From NCBI GenBank assembly GCA_917880885.1, contig OU862919.1, positions 16,572,001-16,636,000 of the forward strand: a DNA stretch of 64,000 nt, in the 5' to 3' direction. The notes below the pieces were generated by a model that saw only the letters and a list, made by a program, of their open reading frames with translations, made no database searches and had not been told where the DNA came from. This DNA is from Limnephilus marmoratus. Taxonomy: Eukaryota > Arthropoda > Insecta > Trichoptera > Limnephilidae. This document shows positions 32,780 to 44,700 of this stretch, one piece after another (position 1 is the stretch's first letter; every line of letters starts with the position of its first letter). A program made the translations under genes and the position numbers.

Positions 32780-34213
32780 CTTATCCTTATCACTCCCCAA
32801 GGCTCGACCGTTCGCCTAGCAATCGATCACCGTTCGCATTGATTACCATTCGCATGACATTTTTCGTAACAATCACCACTTTTCGTAACGCATTCACCCA
32901 GCTTACCCCCCAAGTCGAGTCCAAAAACAGTAAAAAAAGTAAGTAGAAACTATTACTACGCTCATGAATCTTGGGTACAAGCGAAGCCTGGTCGATGTCA
33001 AAAATATTAATAAAAAACGTAGTTACTTAAAATATAATCACAATATTACAACAAATGAAAAAACATTAAATGCTTTCTATAAAAAGATATAATTTTTTTG
33101 ACAAACCTAAAAAACCTGAAGCAAACATAATTTTTTTGTTTATTATCTTTTTTACTACAAACCAATCCTGTTCCCAGCCCGGATATATTATTTGATTCAC
33201 AAAAAATGCATATTTAAATACACGATTTATTACATACTTCCATAAATAAAATGACCATTTTTTGCCACGTTCTCCCGTCGTAATATACAAACAGTAAAGT
33301 GTCGTAATCACGATACCATTACGGATGCAATGTGCGCATCGTTATGAAGCGATGTTTATTTATAGTCTTTATCTATCAATATCAATCCGTACTCAATACC
33401 AGCACAACGGAGATACTGATATTATGGAATAAATTACTCATAAAAAATCAACCCGTAAAAACAAAGTTTTTGTACTGCAATACATCTATTTTCAAATGTC
33501 TTTTAAAACATAATTTTAATTTTCCTTTGACTGATATTTGATCCTTTCTTCCCATTGAATGATCGGAAACAACCGCGCTACCAACTTCGCTAGATTTAGA
33601 TTTTTAAAACCGACCTTTACTTCGTAGATTAAGTGAATATGTGTGAGTGATTGCCAAAAAAAGGTGATAGAATGCATTGTTATAGACAACGAGTCCATTT
33701 GCCGAGCTACGGCTCGATTGGATGACGGGAAGTGGATTAATTGCCACTTCCGAGATTCCGCGACGATGAATGAATATTCATTCAACCAAGAAAACAAAAG
33801 TGAAATTCAAATAGACGTATTTAAAAATAATAAAGTAAGCCAAAAAAATCAGGTAAAAAATCTGCAAATCGTATGGCAATTAAAGTTAATTGCCAAAACT
33901 GAATACAACCAGTTAAACCATTGAGTTACATGGATTTAAACAAAAAATGGCTTTATTTGACGTTGAACATAAATGTACTCTAAACGTAATCTATTTTCGC
34001 ACGTAACAGCAAAAAATTGAAATGTATGCAAAAAGTAAAAAAAAAATATTTTTTATTATTATTTTAGATGGACAAAAAGACTCGCAATTGAAATACCTAT
34101 GATTACATTATATTTGTATCTACTTACACAACACAACGTTTGAACAAAAGAATACAGAATTGTATACCTAATAGGTACCCAAAGTACGTAGAAAATGCGT
34201 TTTAACAAGGTTA
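32780..34213. other. No recognisable gene
   Basis: AT-rich. A 93-codon plus-strand frame at 33643-33924 has a fairly balanced composition but no domain I recognise and no splice context that I can defend. Confidence 0.35.
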
Positions 34214-34369
34214 GGGAACGTACCCATACTACGTGACACTTTTAGGGGGGGGGGGGTCTTCAAAAGGTCACGCTCCATACAAATGAGCGGCGGGTTCCTT
34301 AGGATTTTGGTCACCGGGGGGGGGGTTAAAAATTGCAAAAAGTTGGTCACGTAGTTTGGGTACGTTCCC
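34214..34369. mobile_element. PIF/Harbinger-type MITE, 156 bp
   Basis: Termini GGGAACGTACCCA and TGGGTACGTTCCC, with further inner pairing (ACTACGTGAC / GTCACGTAGT), are flanked by TTA on both sides (34211-34213 and 34370-34372). G-runs in the interior resemble the MITE at 16590-16865, but the terminal sequences differ. Confidence 0.8.
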
Positions 34370-34439
34370 TTAGCTTATACGGGATTCGAAATAATTGTCA
34401 GACCGCAATTTATCCGGAAAACAGGTTAAGTTTGGTTAT

Positions 34440-34530
34440 CATTTGTTTGTCCCTCCTTATAATTTGACGAAGGTATTAGAGTTACGTTGTAGGTTATCGT
34501 AATAATAGGTTTAATTCAGCAAATGTAATG
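34440..34530 (+). repeat. Short dispersed repeat shared with 40262-40350
   Basis: 'ccctccttataatttgacga' and 'aggtattagagttacgttgt' recur at 40290-40336 with few differences. Identity unknown. The second copy abuts the truncated LINE at 40.35 kb. Confidence 0.55.
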
Positions 34531-34598
34531 CTTTGTTATAAATACAGCAAAAATATTTAAACAGGACAAAATTTAAATAAAGAGAGTAAAATAAAGAA

Positions 34599-34790
34599 CC
34601 AGGGCGCTACTGATAGTATCTTCCACTATGGAATGTGCCTCAAATGTACCTACTATATATCATTTTTAATTAATAAATTGTGAAATAACACAAACCAATC
34701 TAATACAATTTACTTCGTACGCCGGGATTCGAACCCGCTAATCTCGGATTGCTAGTTGAAAGCCTTTCCCCTCGACCACGAAAGCCGCCT
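34599..34790 (-). repeat. S1 SINE, copy 4 (3'-truncated)
   Basis: The tRNA-like head lies on the minus strand (about 34790-34715) with box B GGGATTCGAACCCG in the inverse reading. The body ends after 'tatcagtagcgccctggt'. The conserved 3' block and tail are absent. Confidence 0.65.
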
Positions 34791-35349
34791 TTTTAATGTT
34801 AAATACCAACCAGCTTATATCACACGGCATTATGTTGACACTGTTTTAAAAATAGCAAAACTGATAACCTTGGTACTCGAAATAACGTTTGTACGTTCAA
34901 AATCCATAAATCCTTTTAAAAAACACGATATGTAAATATTTTTTTACGACACGCGATATTAGAAAGAATTTTCGATAACTTAAAAAACCCACCGTTCATT
35001 TTTAAACTTTATCACGTTAAAGGCTGTTCTATAAAAGAAATATAAGTAATACATTTACGAAAACTGCAAAAATCATTGTTTGTTTAGATTGAATTAGTAA
35101 AATAGTTAAGGGCCATCAAACGCTTATAAAACTTGTTTACTAAATCGTTAAAAACATAGCTGACCCAGATAAGATAAAAATAAGACATTTTAATGTTTTG
35201 ACTCATCACTCAAAAATTGCATTTCAGCGCTACAATAGTATTGCTTGATTATTTTATACGCGATAAAAATGAAAATGGATTTTTATTGTGTTAAGTATAT
35301 TCAAATGGGTTTGATATACCAAAAAGTGAATTGTAGATTTTAGATCTTA
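34791..35349. other. No recognisable feature
   Basis: AT-rich. Confidence 0.3.
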
Positions 35350-35727
35350 TGCCGCGTCCGCACGCTTTGCACCGGCCGCAAACTCCAAATCCCTATAAAC
35401 GTTTGGCTTGATTTTAGTCAAACGTCGCCATCCGCATGCTTGCGAGTGCATTAGTTTGTTCTGAAGAGGCAAGCATGACGGACATCGAGGTTGTTGCATC
35501 GGCCATAACATTTCGCCACCACTTCACAGACGAGACTGAGTGCGCACAAACGTGCGGACGCTTCGCAAGCGCTTGCGGCAAATTCCCTTTGATTTGTGGC
35601 AGAAAACCGACACTCGATCGGATCGGCTACAAGCGCTTGCGAACTTAAGCAAACCAAGCCAAAAACTCTATCCACACGTTTGTATTTGTGAAGGCTTGTT
35701 CAGGTTTGCCAAGCGTGCGGACGCGGC
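35350..35727 (+). mobile_element. Probable Harbinger-derived MITE with GCCGCGTCCGCACGC termini
   Basis: GCCGCGTCCGCACGCTTTGC (from 35351) pairs with GCCAAGCGTGCGGACGCGGC (to 35727), and TTA lies at 35347-35349 and 35728-35730. A frame starting near 35475 (M-T-D-I-E-V-V-A-S-A) resembles the N-terminal start of insect Harbinger transposases and is soon lost. It is therefore probably a deletion derivative keeping the first coding bases. Confidence 0.65.
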
Positions 35728-35921
35728 TTAATATATTTGATCCATTTCACGCCATTTTAGGATATTATTGATAGTGTTTTTTAAAGTTGAAGAGAAAACT
35801 AACACAAATATGTAGTCGTGTCGTGTGAAATAATTTGAATTCGATAAATTATACATAATTTATTGCTTATGTTATACTTGCTTACATTTAATTTAAAAAA
35901 ATGTAGTAATACTAAAATTGT

Positions 35922-35968
35922 AAGCAGCAAAGGTCCCATTTTAAGCCCTTGTGGAACACCATTTTTCA
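35922..35968 (-). pseudogene. Possible LINE reverse transcriptase scrap
   Basis: On the minus strand the frame reads G-V-P-Q-G-L-K-M-G-P-L-L, matching motif B (GxPQGxxxxPxLF) of non-LTR reverse transcriptases. Nothing conserved continues on either side, so this is a very small relic or chance. Confidence 0.3.
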
Positions 35969-36924
35969 ATCATTACATTAACTCGGCATACTTTTATGCA
36001 CAATTGATATGCATTATTTAAGTGGGAGATATCGATATAACACGTTAAGGTACGTTATGGGTAATGAAAGGTTTCTGATATCTGCACGGGTTTACATTTT
36101 AAGCATCTTCAAGCAACAATAAGGAAAGAAAGCGATTTACAACTGCGCCTCACACCAGCGATTCCCCAGACTCTTTCAAGATAGACAGTCATGGCAACAA
36201 TAATAACACAGATGACAGCATCTGGGTTTTAACGAGATAAAAATAGCTTATTGCCTTCACTCACAACATGGTGAACTTTAAATATAGCCCGGCGTGAGAA
36301 AGTTACTGCCAGTGGAGGCAAAAGATTAAAAATAAATAATACATCATCGTGGGTTGAGCTGTGTTTGATTTAATGAATACAAGTGCTCGCTGGGCGTGCT
36401 GAACAGAATAATCGATGATAGGTAAAACATTCCGCAGTGAATCACTAAACTAATCGCATCCGAAAAGTTTTTCTAATGAATCACTACAAAGTAAAAGCTG
36501 TTTTGAAGAAACAAATCTTTCAGAACATGGTTAACATCACAACACTACCGACATGTACAAAAAGTACCTCTGAAGATTGCGGATATAACAACACCGACAA
36601 ATAGAATGAAAACTAGTATAACAGATGAAATTTAAGATTATTGACATAATTTCGTGGTAAGTATTTAAATCAAGGATTAATCCTGGCGTACCGCTGTTTT
36701 ATATTGGCGTACCGTTCAATAGTGCACAGTTAGAGATTTTTCAACAGTATTGAATTTCAGTAATTTTACTAGTTAAAAATGATTCCTTTCTCAATTCATA
36801 AAAATAAAACATGTTGTCTTAAAATAAACGAATCGCGTAGTGTGACATGATATTTTTTTTCCGTGCGAAACTTCTTATTTCATGGCTAGTCGTAATTTCC
36901 ACCACGTACTAAAGCACTTTAAAA
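35969..36924. other. No recognisable feature
   Basis: AT-rich; nothing matched. Confidence 0.35.
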
Positions 36925-37625
36925 TAAGTACTTAAGAGCGTTTAACCAGCCAGCGGACGAAAATCCACATTTCGTCGAAAGTTGTTCTTTCGATCGTGCA
37001 GGGCGGTTACAATGAGAAAGATTGATTATTCTCCGTACCAGCTTTTTTAAATTATAACTCAATATCGAATTTATTTCAATCCAAATTAGCTTTAATTTAT
37101 ACCTTCATCCAAAAATGCTGAAAGGCGTGATGATAAAACTATTAAAGTAGTGTACTTTTTGTAGTTATTTTTTGATTATAAGTATTTATCATTTTTCAAT
37201 AATGTCTAAATTTAATAAGAATGTAAAAAAAATCTGAAATATATTAGTTTGTAAGTGCGCAAATAAATACACAAATGGACCAATTTTCGTCGAGAAACAC
37301 ATGTACGTACATATTTTTTAATGATTTTATTGAAACTAAAATTAAAATTCTAATACATAACTTTGCTAGATAATGTATTGATTTATTTTACTGCATGATT
37401 ACATTATTTGAAATGGGTGTGGTATAATACAAAAACTTTTTTGAAAATTTAAGAAATCTGCCAACGACCTATGGAATAACCTTATTATACTAAAAATTAA
37501 AAAAAATTCTAAAAATTTATTACATAACTATGCTAGATAAAAGAACAATCTTTCGAAATCCATTTATAGTTTTTTGTGGAAAAGAGTCAATACGTCTAAA
37601 AACTTTTTTGAAAATGACGTATTTC
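36925..37625 (+). repeat. Dispersed repeat F2, copy D
   Basis: It extends from 'agcgtttaaccagccagcgg' through 'gattattctccgtaccagc', 'ggcgtgatgataaaactatt' and 'tctgccaacgacctatgg' to 'tggaaaagagtcaatacgtc'. This is the inverse of copy C without the S2 insertion, and it shows that F2 is at least 0.7 kb long. Confidence 0.6.
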
Positions 37626-38177
37626 CGGCTTTCTCTGGTAATGCCCTCTTAACTGTCAAAAATCAAGGCAGTTTGTAGCATAGGTATTTTTCAAAAGAAA
37701 AATAAGGGTTGAAACCCAGGAAGCCAGTGATCGAAATACATACATTTTAATCAAATACTGTAAGTCTATTTAAAATAAGCCAACATAATAGATAAACCAA
37801 TTTGTTCAGACGATCAGTAAAACAAACTACTGACAAAATACGATACCGTAGAGAAGTTTTAACAAAGAAATTATCGAAAATACAGACAGAGCACGTGATT
37901 ATATCAATTGATCAAATAAATAAAATAACCTTTTCCAGGGAAGTTCATAAAGCGATCCTAAAATAAGAAGAGCGATTCATGGCCGGGGAGCGATAAAGCG
38001 TCAACTGCAATGTGATTCGATACAAGTGAACAGAGAATCTTTAGAAGGGTGATACATACCGCTTTGATAGAAAACTATTAACGTCCCCAATTTAAGTAAG
38101 AGCTTTTGACACATAGGCCACAGACAGGCCGAGGCTATTGAATCTGCTCAAAAAGAAAATTTGGTATTTAATAAAAA

Positions 38178-38338
38178 TTTCGAAACTTGATCAAAATTTC
38201 GACATTTTAACAATTTCGATATTTCATTATTCTCAATATTTGATCAATTTCAATATTTGATTAGTTACATATTTGGTCTATTTCGATATTTCATCATTTT
38301 CGATAAAACGATCAATTTCTATTTTTGATCAATTTCTA
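38178..38338 (+). repeat. Degenerate tandem array around ATTTCGATATTTGATC
   Basis: Variants of 'atttcgatatttgatcaa' recur about every 17-22 bp for 160 bp. The copies are strongly diverged. The remainder of 37626-39149 has no recognised feature; several short frames near 38.5-38.9 kb lack domains. Confidence 0.55.
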
Positions 38339-39149
38339 TACCACCGAACAGATAATCATCATATAGGTACGAATTTGATAGAAAAGTGATGTTGCATTTT
38401 TAAGTTTAAGGCCTTTCAACTTATAGGTTTCAAGCTCAGACATGTCAATGAAAATTATTAGCTGCTCAAGACAGAATTTCGAAATTTGAAAATGTTTGAT
38501 CGATATCACCAAAAGTAAGGAAAATTGAGTCAACTTGGAGCACTCGAAAACGCCCACAACACACTTACTTCGGTTTATCTCTTCAGTGCTTGCGGGGTTG
38601 AAATGATGACGTCAAAAGCTATTTCAGGAAATAGGGTGGGCGGTGACACCCTAACCTGCCAAGGGTTAACGCATGGAGTCTATTTGTGGCCAATGCCACT
38701 GATGCTAGGGTGGGTGATAAGTCGAAATACAGGTGGATCAGTATCACTCAAATACAGAAGGCTTCTTCGAAAGTTGTGTGGTATGGGGATACTGTAGGGG
38801 TATTTATAGATTATGTAATTAGCGTTGACCCAAACTATACAAACTTGGTGAAAGGTCACCAAAACGCTTGTTATTAGCCAACAAGTGTATACGATCATCG
38901 AATTCAAAATTAGAAAAAAATTATTTTCAATATTAAACAAACAAATTTCGGTTGTTGGTACATCGGTAAGTACGTTATATGAAATATTCCTGCGTAATGC
39001 GTAAGATTATTCAAGTTCCGTGAACTTTTAAATTTCAAAATTGGAACTAATTACCATATCAGACAACCGATAAAGTAAAAAAAAAAGAATTAATGTTTAA
39101 ATTAACCACTTTTATTGTTTAAAAAACCAATATCCTACTATCCTACTAT

Positions 39150-39521
39150 CCTTCCTACTAATATTATAAAGGCGAAAGTTTGTATGGATGTATGTTTGTT
39201 ACTCTATCACGCGAAAACTACTGAATGGATTTTAATGAAACTTTACAATAATACAGCTCATACATCAGAATAGGCTATAGGCTACAGCTTAGAGCTCTGG
39301 CATTATGAAATTTATATACAAAAATTGCAATAGGTGGCACGCGAGCTGTTTGAAAAATGAATGTAACGGGTATGGAGAGGGGGGTGATAGGATGTGGGGG
39401 AGGGGGGGGGGGGAGAGGGCTGAGAGGGGGCGGGGGGATTGGAGTGGGGATAGGGAAGGTGGAGGAGGCGCTGTGGGTACCCTCCTAATACGATGCGAGC
39501 GAAGCCGGGGGCAAAAGCTAG
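39150..39521 (+). mobile_element. Non-autonomous Helitron-like element (Lep1-type ends)
   Basis: It begins TCCTTCCTACTAATATTATA and 'ggcgaaagtttgtatggatg' and ends 'gcgagcgaagccgggggc' plus 'aaaagctagt', that is CTAG followed by T as expected for Helitrons inserting between A and T. A G-rich tract (39375-39470) occupies the middle, the inverse of the CT tracts in the copies at 8688 and 19880. No Rep/helicase coding. Insect repeats of the Lep1 type have these ends. Confidence 0.7.
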
Positions 39522-39887
39522 TATTTCATAAGCATTTCTCGTGAATATGATTACTTTATATATAATAAAAGTGGTACAAATTATAAATACCAACATGTTT
39601 CATAAGCATTGCTCACGAAACATGTTGCTTTTTAAACAATAAACTGAGAGTTTATTAATTTTGAATTAAAGGTGCCATAAAGTAAGATTTTTTTGTTAGA
39701 AGAAGAAATTAATAATTCTTTATACGAATTGCGTATTCGTTTTTTTTTCAAATGGTTGACCGATGTTTATAAATGAATTAATAGAGTGAAAATAAGTTAC
39801 TGATATAGTCCAGTCAGTCCCTGAACTAGTCCAGTCAGTCCCATCCTTTTCATAAAATACGTACCATATGCTACATTTTTTGTTCGA

Positions 39888-40259
39888 TCAGATGATTAAT
39901 AACATGTCGAATATTTTAATAGTGTCCTTGCATATAACAAGTTGCAATTTTTCAAGATTACTAACATTCGATAGGTTATTTTCTTTTGAAAGGCTAAAAT
40001 CCTGAGGTACATAATCATATATTTTTTTAATATTATCAGCTTCACAAATCCTACAATTATAATAAACCGCGACGTTCCACGGATTTGCGTAAGTATTAAA
40101 TAAAAATATTATAAACTCTTTTTCATTTTCCATAAAATTATCAAATCGTGTTTCAAACTTGTGATTCGACTTCAGAAAAGAAAATCGCGCAGCCACGAGG
40201 TGCGGCGTGTTTATTTTATTTCTATGTGAACATCTATGTCTCCAATCAATTTTCTTCAT
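39888..40259 (-). other. 123-codon open frame, unrecognised
   Basis: A minus-strand frame with balanced composition for AT-rich DNA and no recognised domain. It contains W-R-H-R-C near the start and one C-R-I-C motif about residue 70, too little to call a zinc finger. No convincing splice acceptor precedes its first ATG. It ends next to the short repeat shared with 34440-34530. It could be a host exon, a transposon scrap or chance. Nothing else is seen in 39522-40261. Confidence 0.2.
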
Positions 40260-40641
40260 AAAATGGGTAAGTTTGGTTTTCTCTTTTATTTATCCCTCCT
40301 TATAATATGATGAAGGTATTAGAGTTACGTTGTAGGTGTCACAATAAGATGAAATTCGACAAATGTAATGCATTAAACAACATAATTGCAGACTTTTTTA
40401 AAGATGTGTATGAAACTGATATCCCTGATGAACACATTCCAAAATTTGAGTCAGATATAAATTTACAACTAAGTGAGATACATATTGAGATTAAAGAAAT
40501 TGCGGCATGTATTAAACTACTGGAACCTAAATCTTGCTCAGGGCCAGACAAAATTCCCCCCATATTTCTTAAAAACTGTGCAGGCAGTGTCTCTTACCCA
40601 CTGTACCTACTCTTTAATCAATCACTTTTAACGGGTATGTT

Positions 40642-40646
40642 CCCGC
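40642..40646. repeat. Target-site duplication of the BEL/Pao element (left copy)
   Basis: CCCGC here and at 47797-47801. The LINE frame is continuous if one copy is kept. Five bases is within the range usual for BEL/Pao integrases. Confidence 0.9.
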
Positions 40647-41070
40647 TGTTATAAATTGATAATTCAGCAGAAGGACGTCAAGTAAAAACATCTGGTTTCA
40701 ATGGAGGAATTCCTGGTTTTATTCACAAAGCACATTTGCTACAATAATTTGTCCCGACCCGACAAAACACTAAATTTGGTCACTTTGACCACTTGCTAGA
40801 CAATGCTAGCTGTTTATAGGAGATCCACGAATTAAGAGAGAGTTAAACTAGAAAGGCAGACTATTTATAATAAGTTTTCTAACACAATCAAAATAAACAA
40901 CACTTTCGTGTCACCATAATATACGATATAAAAAACCAGAGATCTACTTTACCGTCTAGTGTTTACCTTTAGTTTCGAATTACGTCGCTAATCTGTAAAA
41001 TCCCATATTAACTGACAATAGGCTACAAAAATACGCCGCTAGATGGCAGTAGTCTTCACTCTTTTTAACA
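40647..41070 (-). repeat. 3' LTR of the BEL/Pao element
   Basis: 424 bp, starting TGTTATAAATTGATAATTC and ending CACTCTTTTTAACA on the plus strand. By eye I found no difference from 47373-47796. Orientation follows from the minus-strand coding region. Confidence 0.93.
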
Positions 41071-41784
41071 TACTGCCCGGCGGGGAATGAGAAAAAACAA
41101 CAAGTTTTTTTGAAATTAAAAATCAAACTACAAATTCCTAAATCTACACACAATATACTAAAAATTTACAAGATGTGTAACTATCTAAATTTGAAGGGTC
41201 CGGGAACCTAACCAACAATTAAAATAACCTAAAAAAAAAAAATTAAAAAAAATTTCACAAATTCATGCAAAAAATTAAATTATAAAATAATAAAATCACA
41301 ACATTAATAATAATTTTGTAAAATTGACAAATCAATAATGTCTCATTGTTTCTATGGAGAAATTTCACTTCAATTATATTTTTTAACCAACACCAATTCA
41401 CAAATAGCAATAAATTGTTAGTTCGCTATTGACTGATTATCAGTTCATTAACTTTCACTGGCATGGCACTGCCAAAAAACCGAATGAACACTTCACCGGG
41501 TAGACTACTCGGCCATCTTGTCCAGGGTGGTCATCATTTTAGAAAAGTACATCAGCATGTACTTCTGTATGTCATCATTTGGGTAGATCATCATAAATCA
41601 AGGGGCGGCCGTGCCCTGGTAAGCAGATAGTACCATTGGATCTGCAGCGAGGATGATCATCTCGCGGTTGTTGACTTGAAGCCCCAGTGGCTTCAGGCTG
41701 GATACAGTGGTGTCAACAACACCAATACCGATGCTCCATAATTATTGACGTGGTTTGGTTGCATCGGTTCAGCCCTAATTACAG
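41071..41784 (-). other. BEL/Pao 3' untranslated stretch
   Basis: 714 bp between the polyprotein stop and the 3' LTR, without a further open frame of note. There is therefore no envelope gene. Confidence 0.6.
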
Positions 41785-44700
41785 TTAGGCTGTGACCTTG
41801 GGAAGGTCAGTGATTTGCCGGGTCGGGAAATTTGGATCCAAGTTTGATTCTATTGGCATCAAACATATTTTTGTGATGGGTCTCACAAAAGTGCCTTGTG
41901 CTGTTTTGAGGGTAACTACCCTCACTACTCCATCCGGGCCTGGATGAGTAGATAATATGCGCGCCATCTTCCATAATGCAGGAGGCATATTGTCTTCCAT
42001 CAGGATTACCAGATCGTCCTTCTTTATGGCCTTTTGGTTGTTGGCCTGCCATTTGGTCCGTTTTTGCAGCTCAGCAAGGTAATCTCGTTTCCATCTGAAC
42101 CAGAAATTTTGAATTAGAGCGTTTAATTTTTGATATTTGCTTAGTCTGTTCTCCGGGAGCTCGCGGACATCCAACTCGGGAATAACCGAAGCATCCCTGC
42201 CCATAAGGAAATGGTTGGGGGTTAGAGGGAGAAGGTCGTCTACGTCATCAGACAGGGAAGTTAAGGGACGGGAGTTCAAACAAGCCTCTATCTGACAAAG
42301 CAAAGTATACAATAATTCAAACTGCAATGGGTTATTTTTAGTAATTCGATATAAATGAAACTTGGTGGACTTGACGGCGGCCTCCCACAGCCCCCCGTGG
42401 TTCGGCGCCCTAGGCGGTATGAAACTCCAAGATATTCCCTTATCAGCTAAAAACCTATGGATTTTGTCATTGTTCAATCTTAGACTGGCATATAGTTCTT
42501 TGAGCTTATTGGAAGCTCCTCTGAAAGTGGTTGCATTGTCAGAAAATATTTTTTCCGGTTGACCCCTACGGGCAATGAACCTCTTTAAACAATTTAAAAA
42601 AGCATCGCTTGATAAATCTGTTACGAGTTCCAAATGAACCGCTTTGGTAGAAAAACAAACAAATATGCAAAGATACGATTTAATGAGCGGAGATTTTCTC
42701 AGCGCTCCAGCCTTCGTGTCTATCGGTCCGGCAAAGTCGACACCTGTGACAGAGAACGGTAGACTGGGAGTGATTCTCTCAACTGGAAGGTCTCCCATGA
42801 TCTGCCGGCAAACCTGAGGTCGGTATCTAAAACATACAACACACTTATGTAGGATACGCTTAACAGTGTTTCTCCCAAATATCGGCCAATATTTCAAGCG
42901 TATTTCCGATAACAGCGCTTGGGGACCTGCATGTAAATGTTCATAATGATAATTACGTATAATAAGTTCAGTTAGCTTATGTGACGGTGGTAATATTACA
43001 GGGTGCCTTTGATGATGCGATAAATAAGTAGCTAATTTCAATCGTCCACTTGCACAAATTAAACCATCCATTAAACAGGGATTGAGAGCTTTCAATCTAC
43101 TGTTTTTGTTTACTAACCCATGCTTCTTTAGGTCCTTCAATTCTCTTTTGAAGGAATGTTCTTGCGATGATTTCAGTAGACATTTTAAAGCTGCTTCCAG
43201 CTCGGAGACAGTTAAATTGCCATACGTTTTATCCTTAGGGTTGCGACAATTATTTATAAATCTTAAACCTTGAGCGATTACTCTTTTTAATTTGGTTAGC
43301 GATGAGAATTTTTCGAAAATATCCCATTCTTGAATATCAGTTACTAGTAGTACATTTTTACTTTTTATTTCCGGGGGATCCAAACATGACATCTTGGATA
43401 CTGGCCAAGTGCTGACATCTTCCGTCAACCAGCTTGGCCCCTTCCACCATATTGAAGTGCTGACTAACCTTTCAGCTGTGGTACCTCGGGACAGTATATC
43501 CGCAGCATTTTCTGACGATGATACGTGCCGCCACTGGGTTGGATCGCTGATTTCCTGTATCTCAGCGACTCGGTTTGCCACGAAGGTGTTCCAACGAGCT
43601 GGTTGTCCTCTCAACCAGCACAACGCTATTGTTGAATCGCACCAGTAATAGGTGGCCGATTCCTCTATACTTAGCGTCAACTTGATATTTTTTATTAGCT
43701 TGGCCAATAGTAATGCACTACACAACTCTAACTTGGGTAGTGATATACACTTTAATGGTGCCACTCTAGACTTGGAGGTAACTAACTGTGCGTGCCTCTT
43801 ACCTTCCGAATCTGTTGAGACGATGTAGGCGCATGCTCCGAAAGCTTTCTGAGAGGCGTCGCAGAACCCGTGCAATTGTATAGTCCTTGGTGTTCCGCTA
43901 ATAACTCCTCTCGGGATTTTTAACACATTTAGTTGCGATAATTGGTCTAGATAAGCCCTCCAAGGTAGTAAAATTTCATCAGGTAGTATGTCATCCCACG
44001 ATGCCTTGGACTGCCATAATTTTTGCATAATTAATTTAGCTACCACTACGATGGGCCCTAAAAGTCCTAAAGGATCAAAGGTGGAAGCTATGCACGATAA
44101 TATTTGACGCTTGCTCTCCGTTTTACCTGACGGCCTTGTAATTTCATATGACAGGTAATCTAATTCATTATTCCAAATTAATCCAAGTATTTTTTCATTC
44201 TTGGAATTGTCAGTGATCATTTTCTCACAATTGCCCTGTTTGGCAATTTCACCTTGGCTCCGCCCAGATGACAATTCCAAAATATTTGATCTCCACTTCC
44301 TCAGGGTCATCCCTGCGGACAGCAAGATATCACTTATTTGTTTCTTTAACTGGAAACAAACTTCCAAGTCATCCCCTCCAGTCAATAGATCGTCCATATA
44401 AAAATCATTTTCTATGACTTGACTTGCTACTGGGAAATTAACTTTGTTATCCATACCGATTTGTCGAAGACATCTCGTTGCTAGGAAGGAGGAAGGTCCC
44501 AGCCCATATGTGACGGTCTTCAATTTGTAATGTCGGAGTTCCTCTTCTTGTGATTCGCGCCATACAATCTTCTGAAGGCTGCGATCCTCTGCGCATACGT
44601 TGATTTGACGGTACATTTTTTCGATGTCCGCAGTCATGACGTATCGATGTATTCTGAAACGTAATAAATGGCTGTATAAGTCCTTTTGAATGACAGCTCC

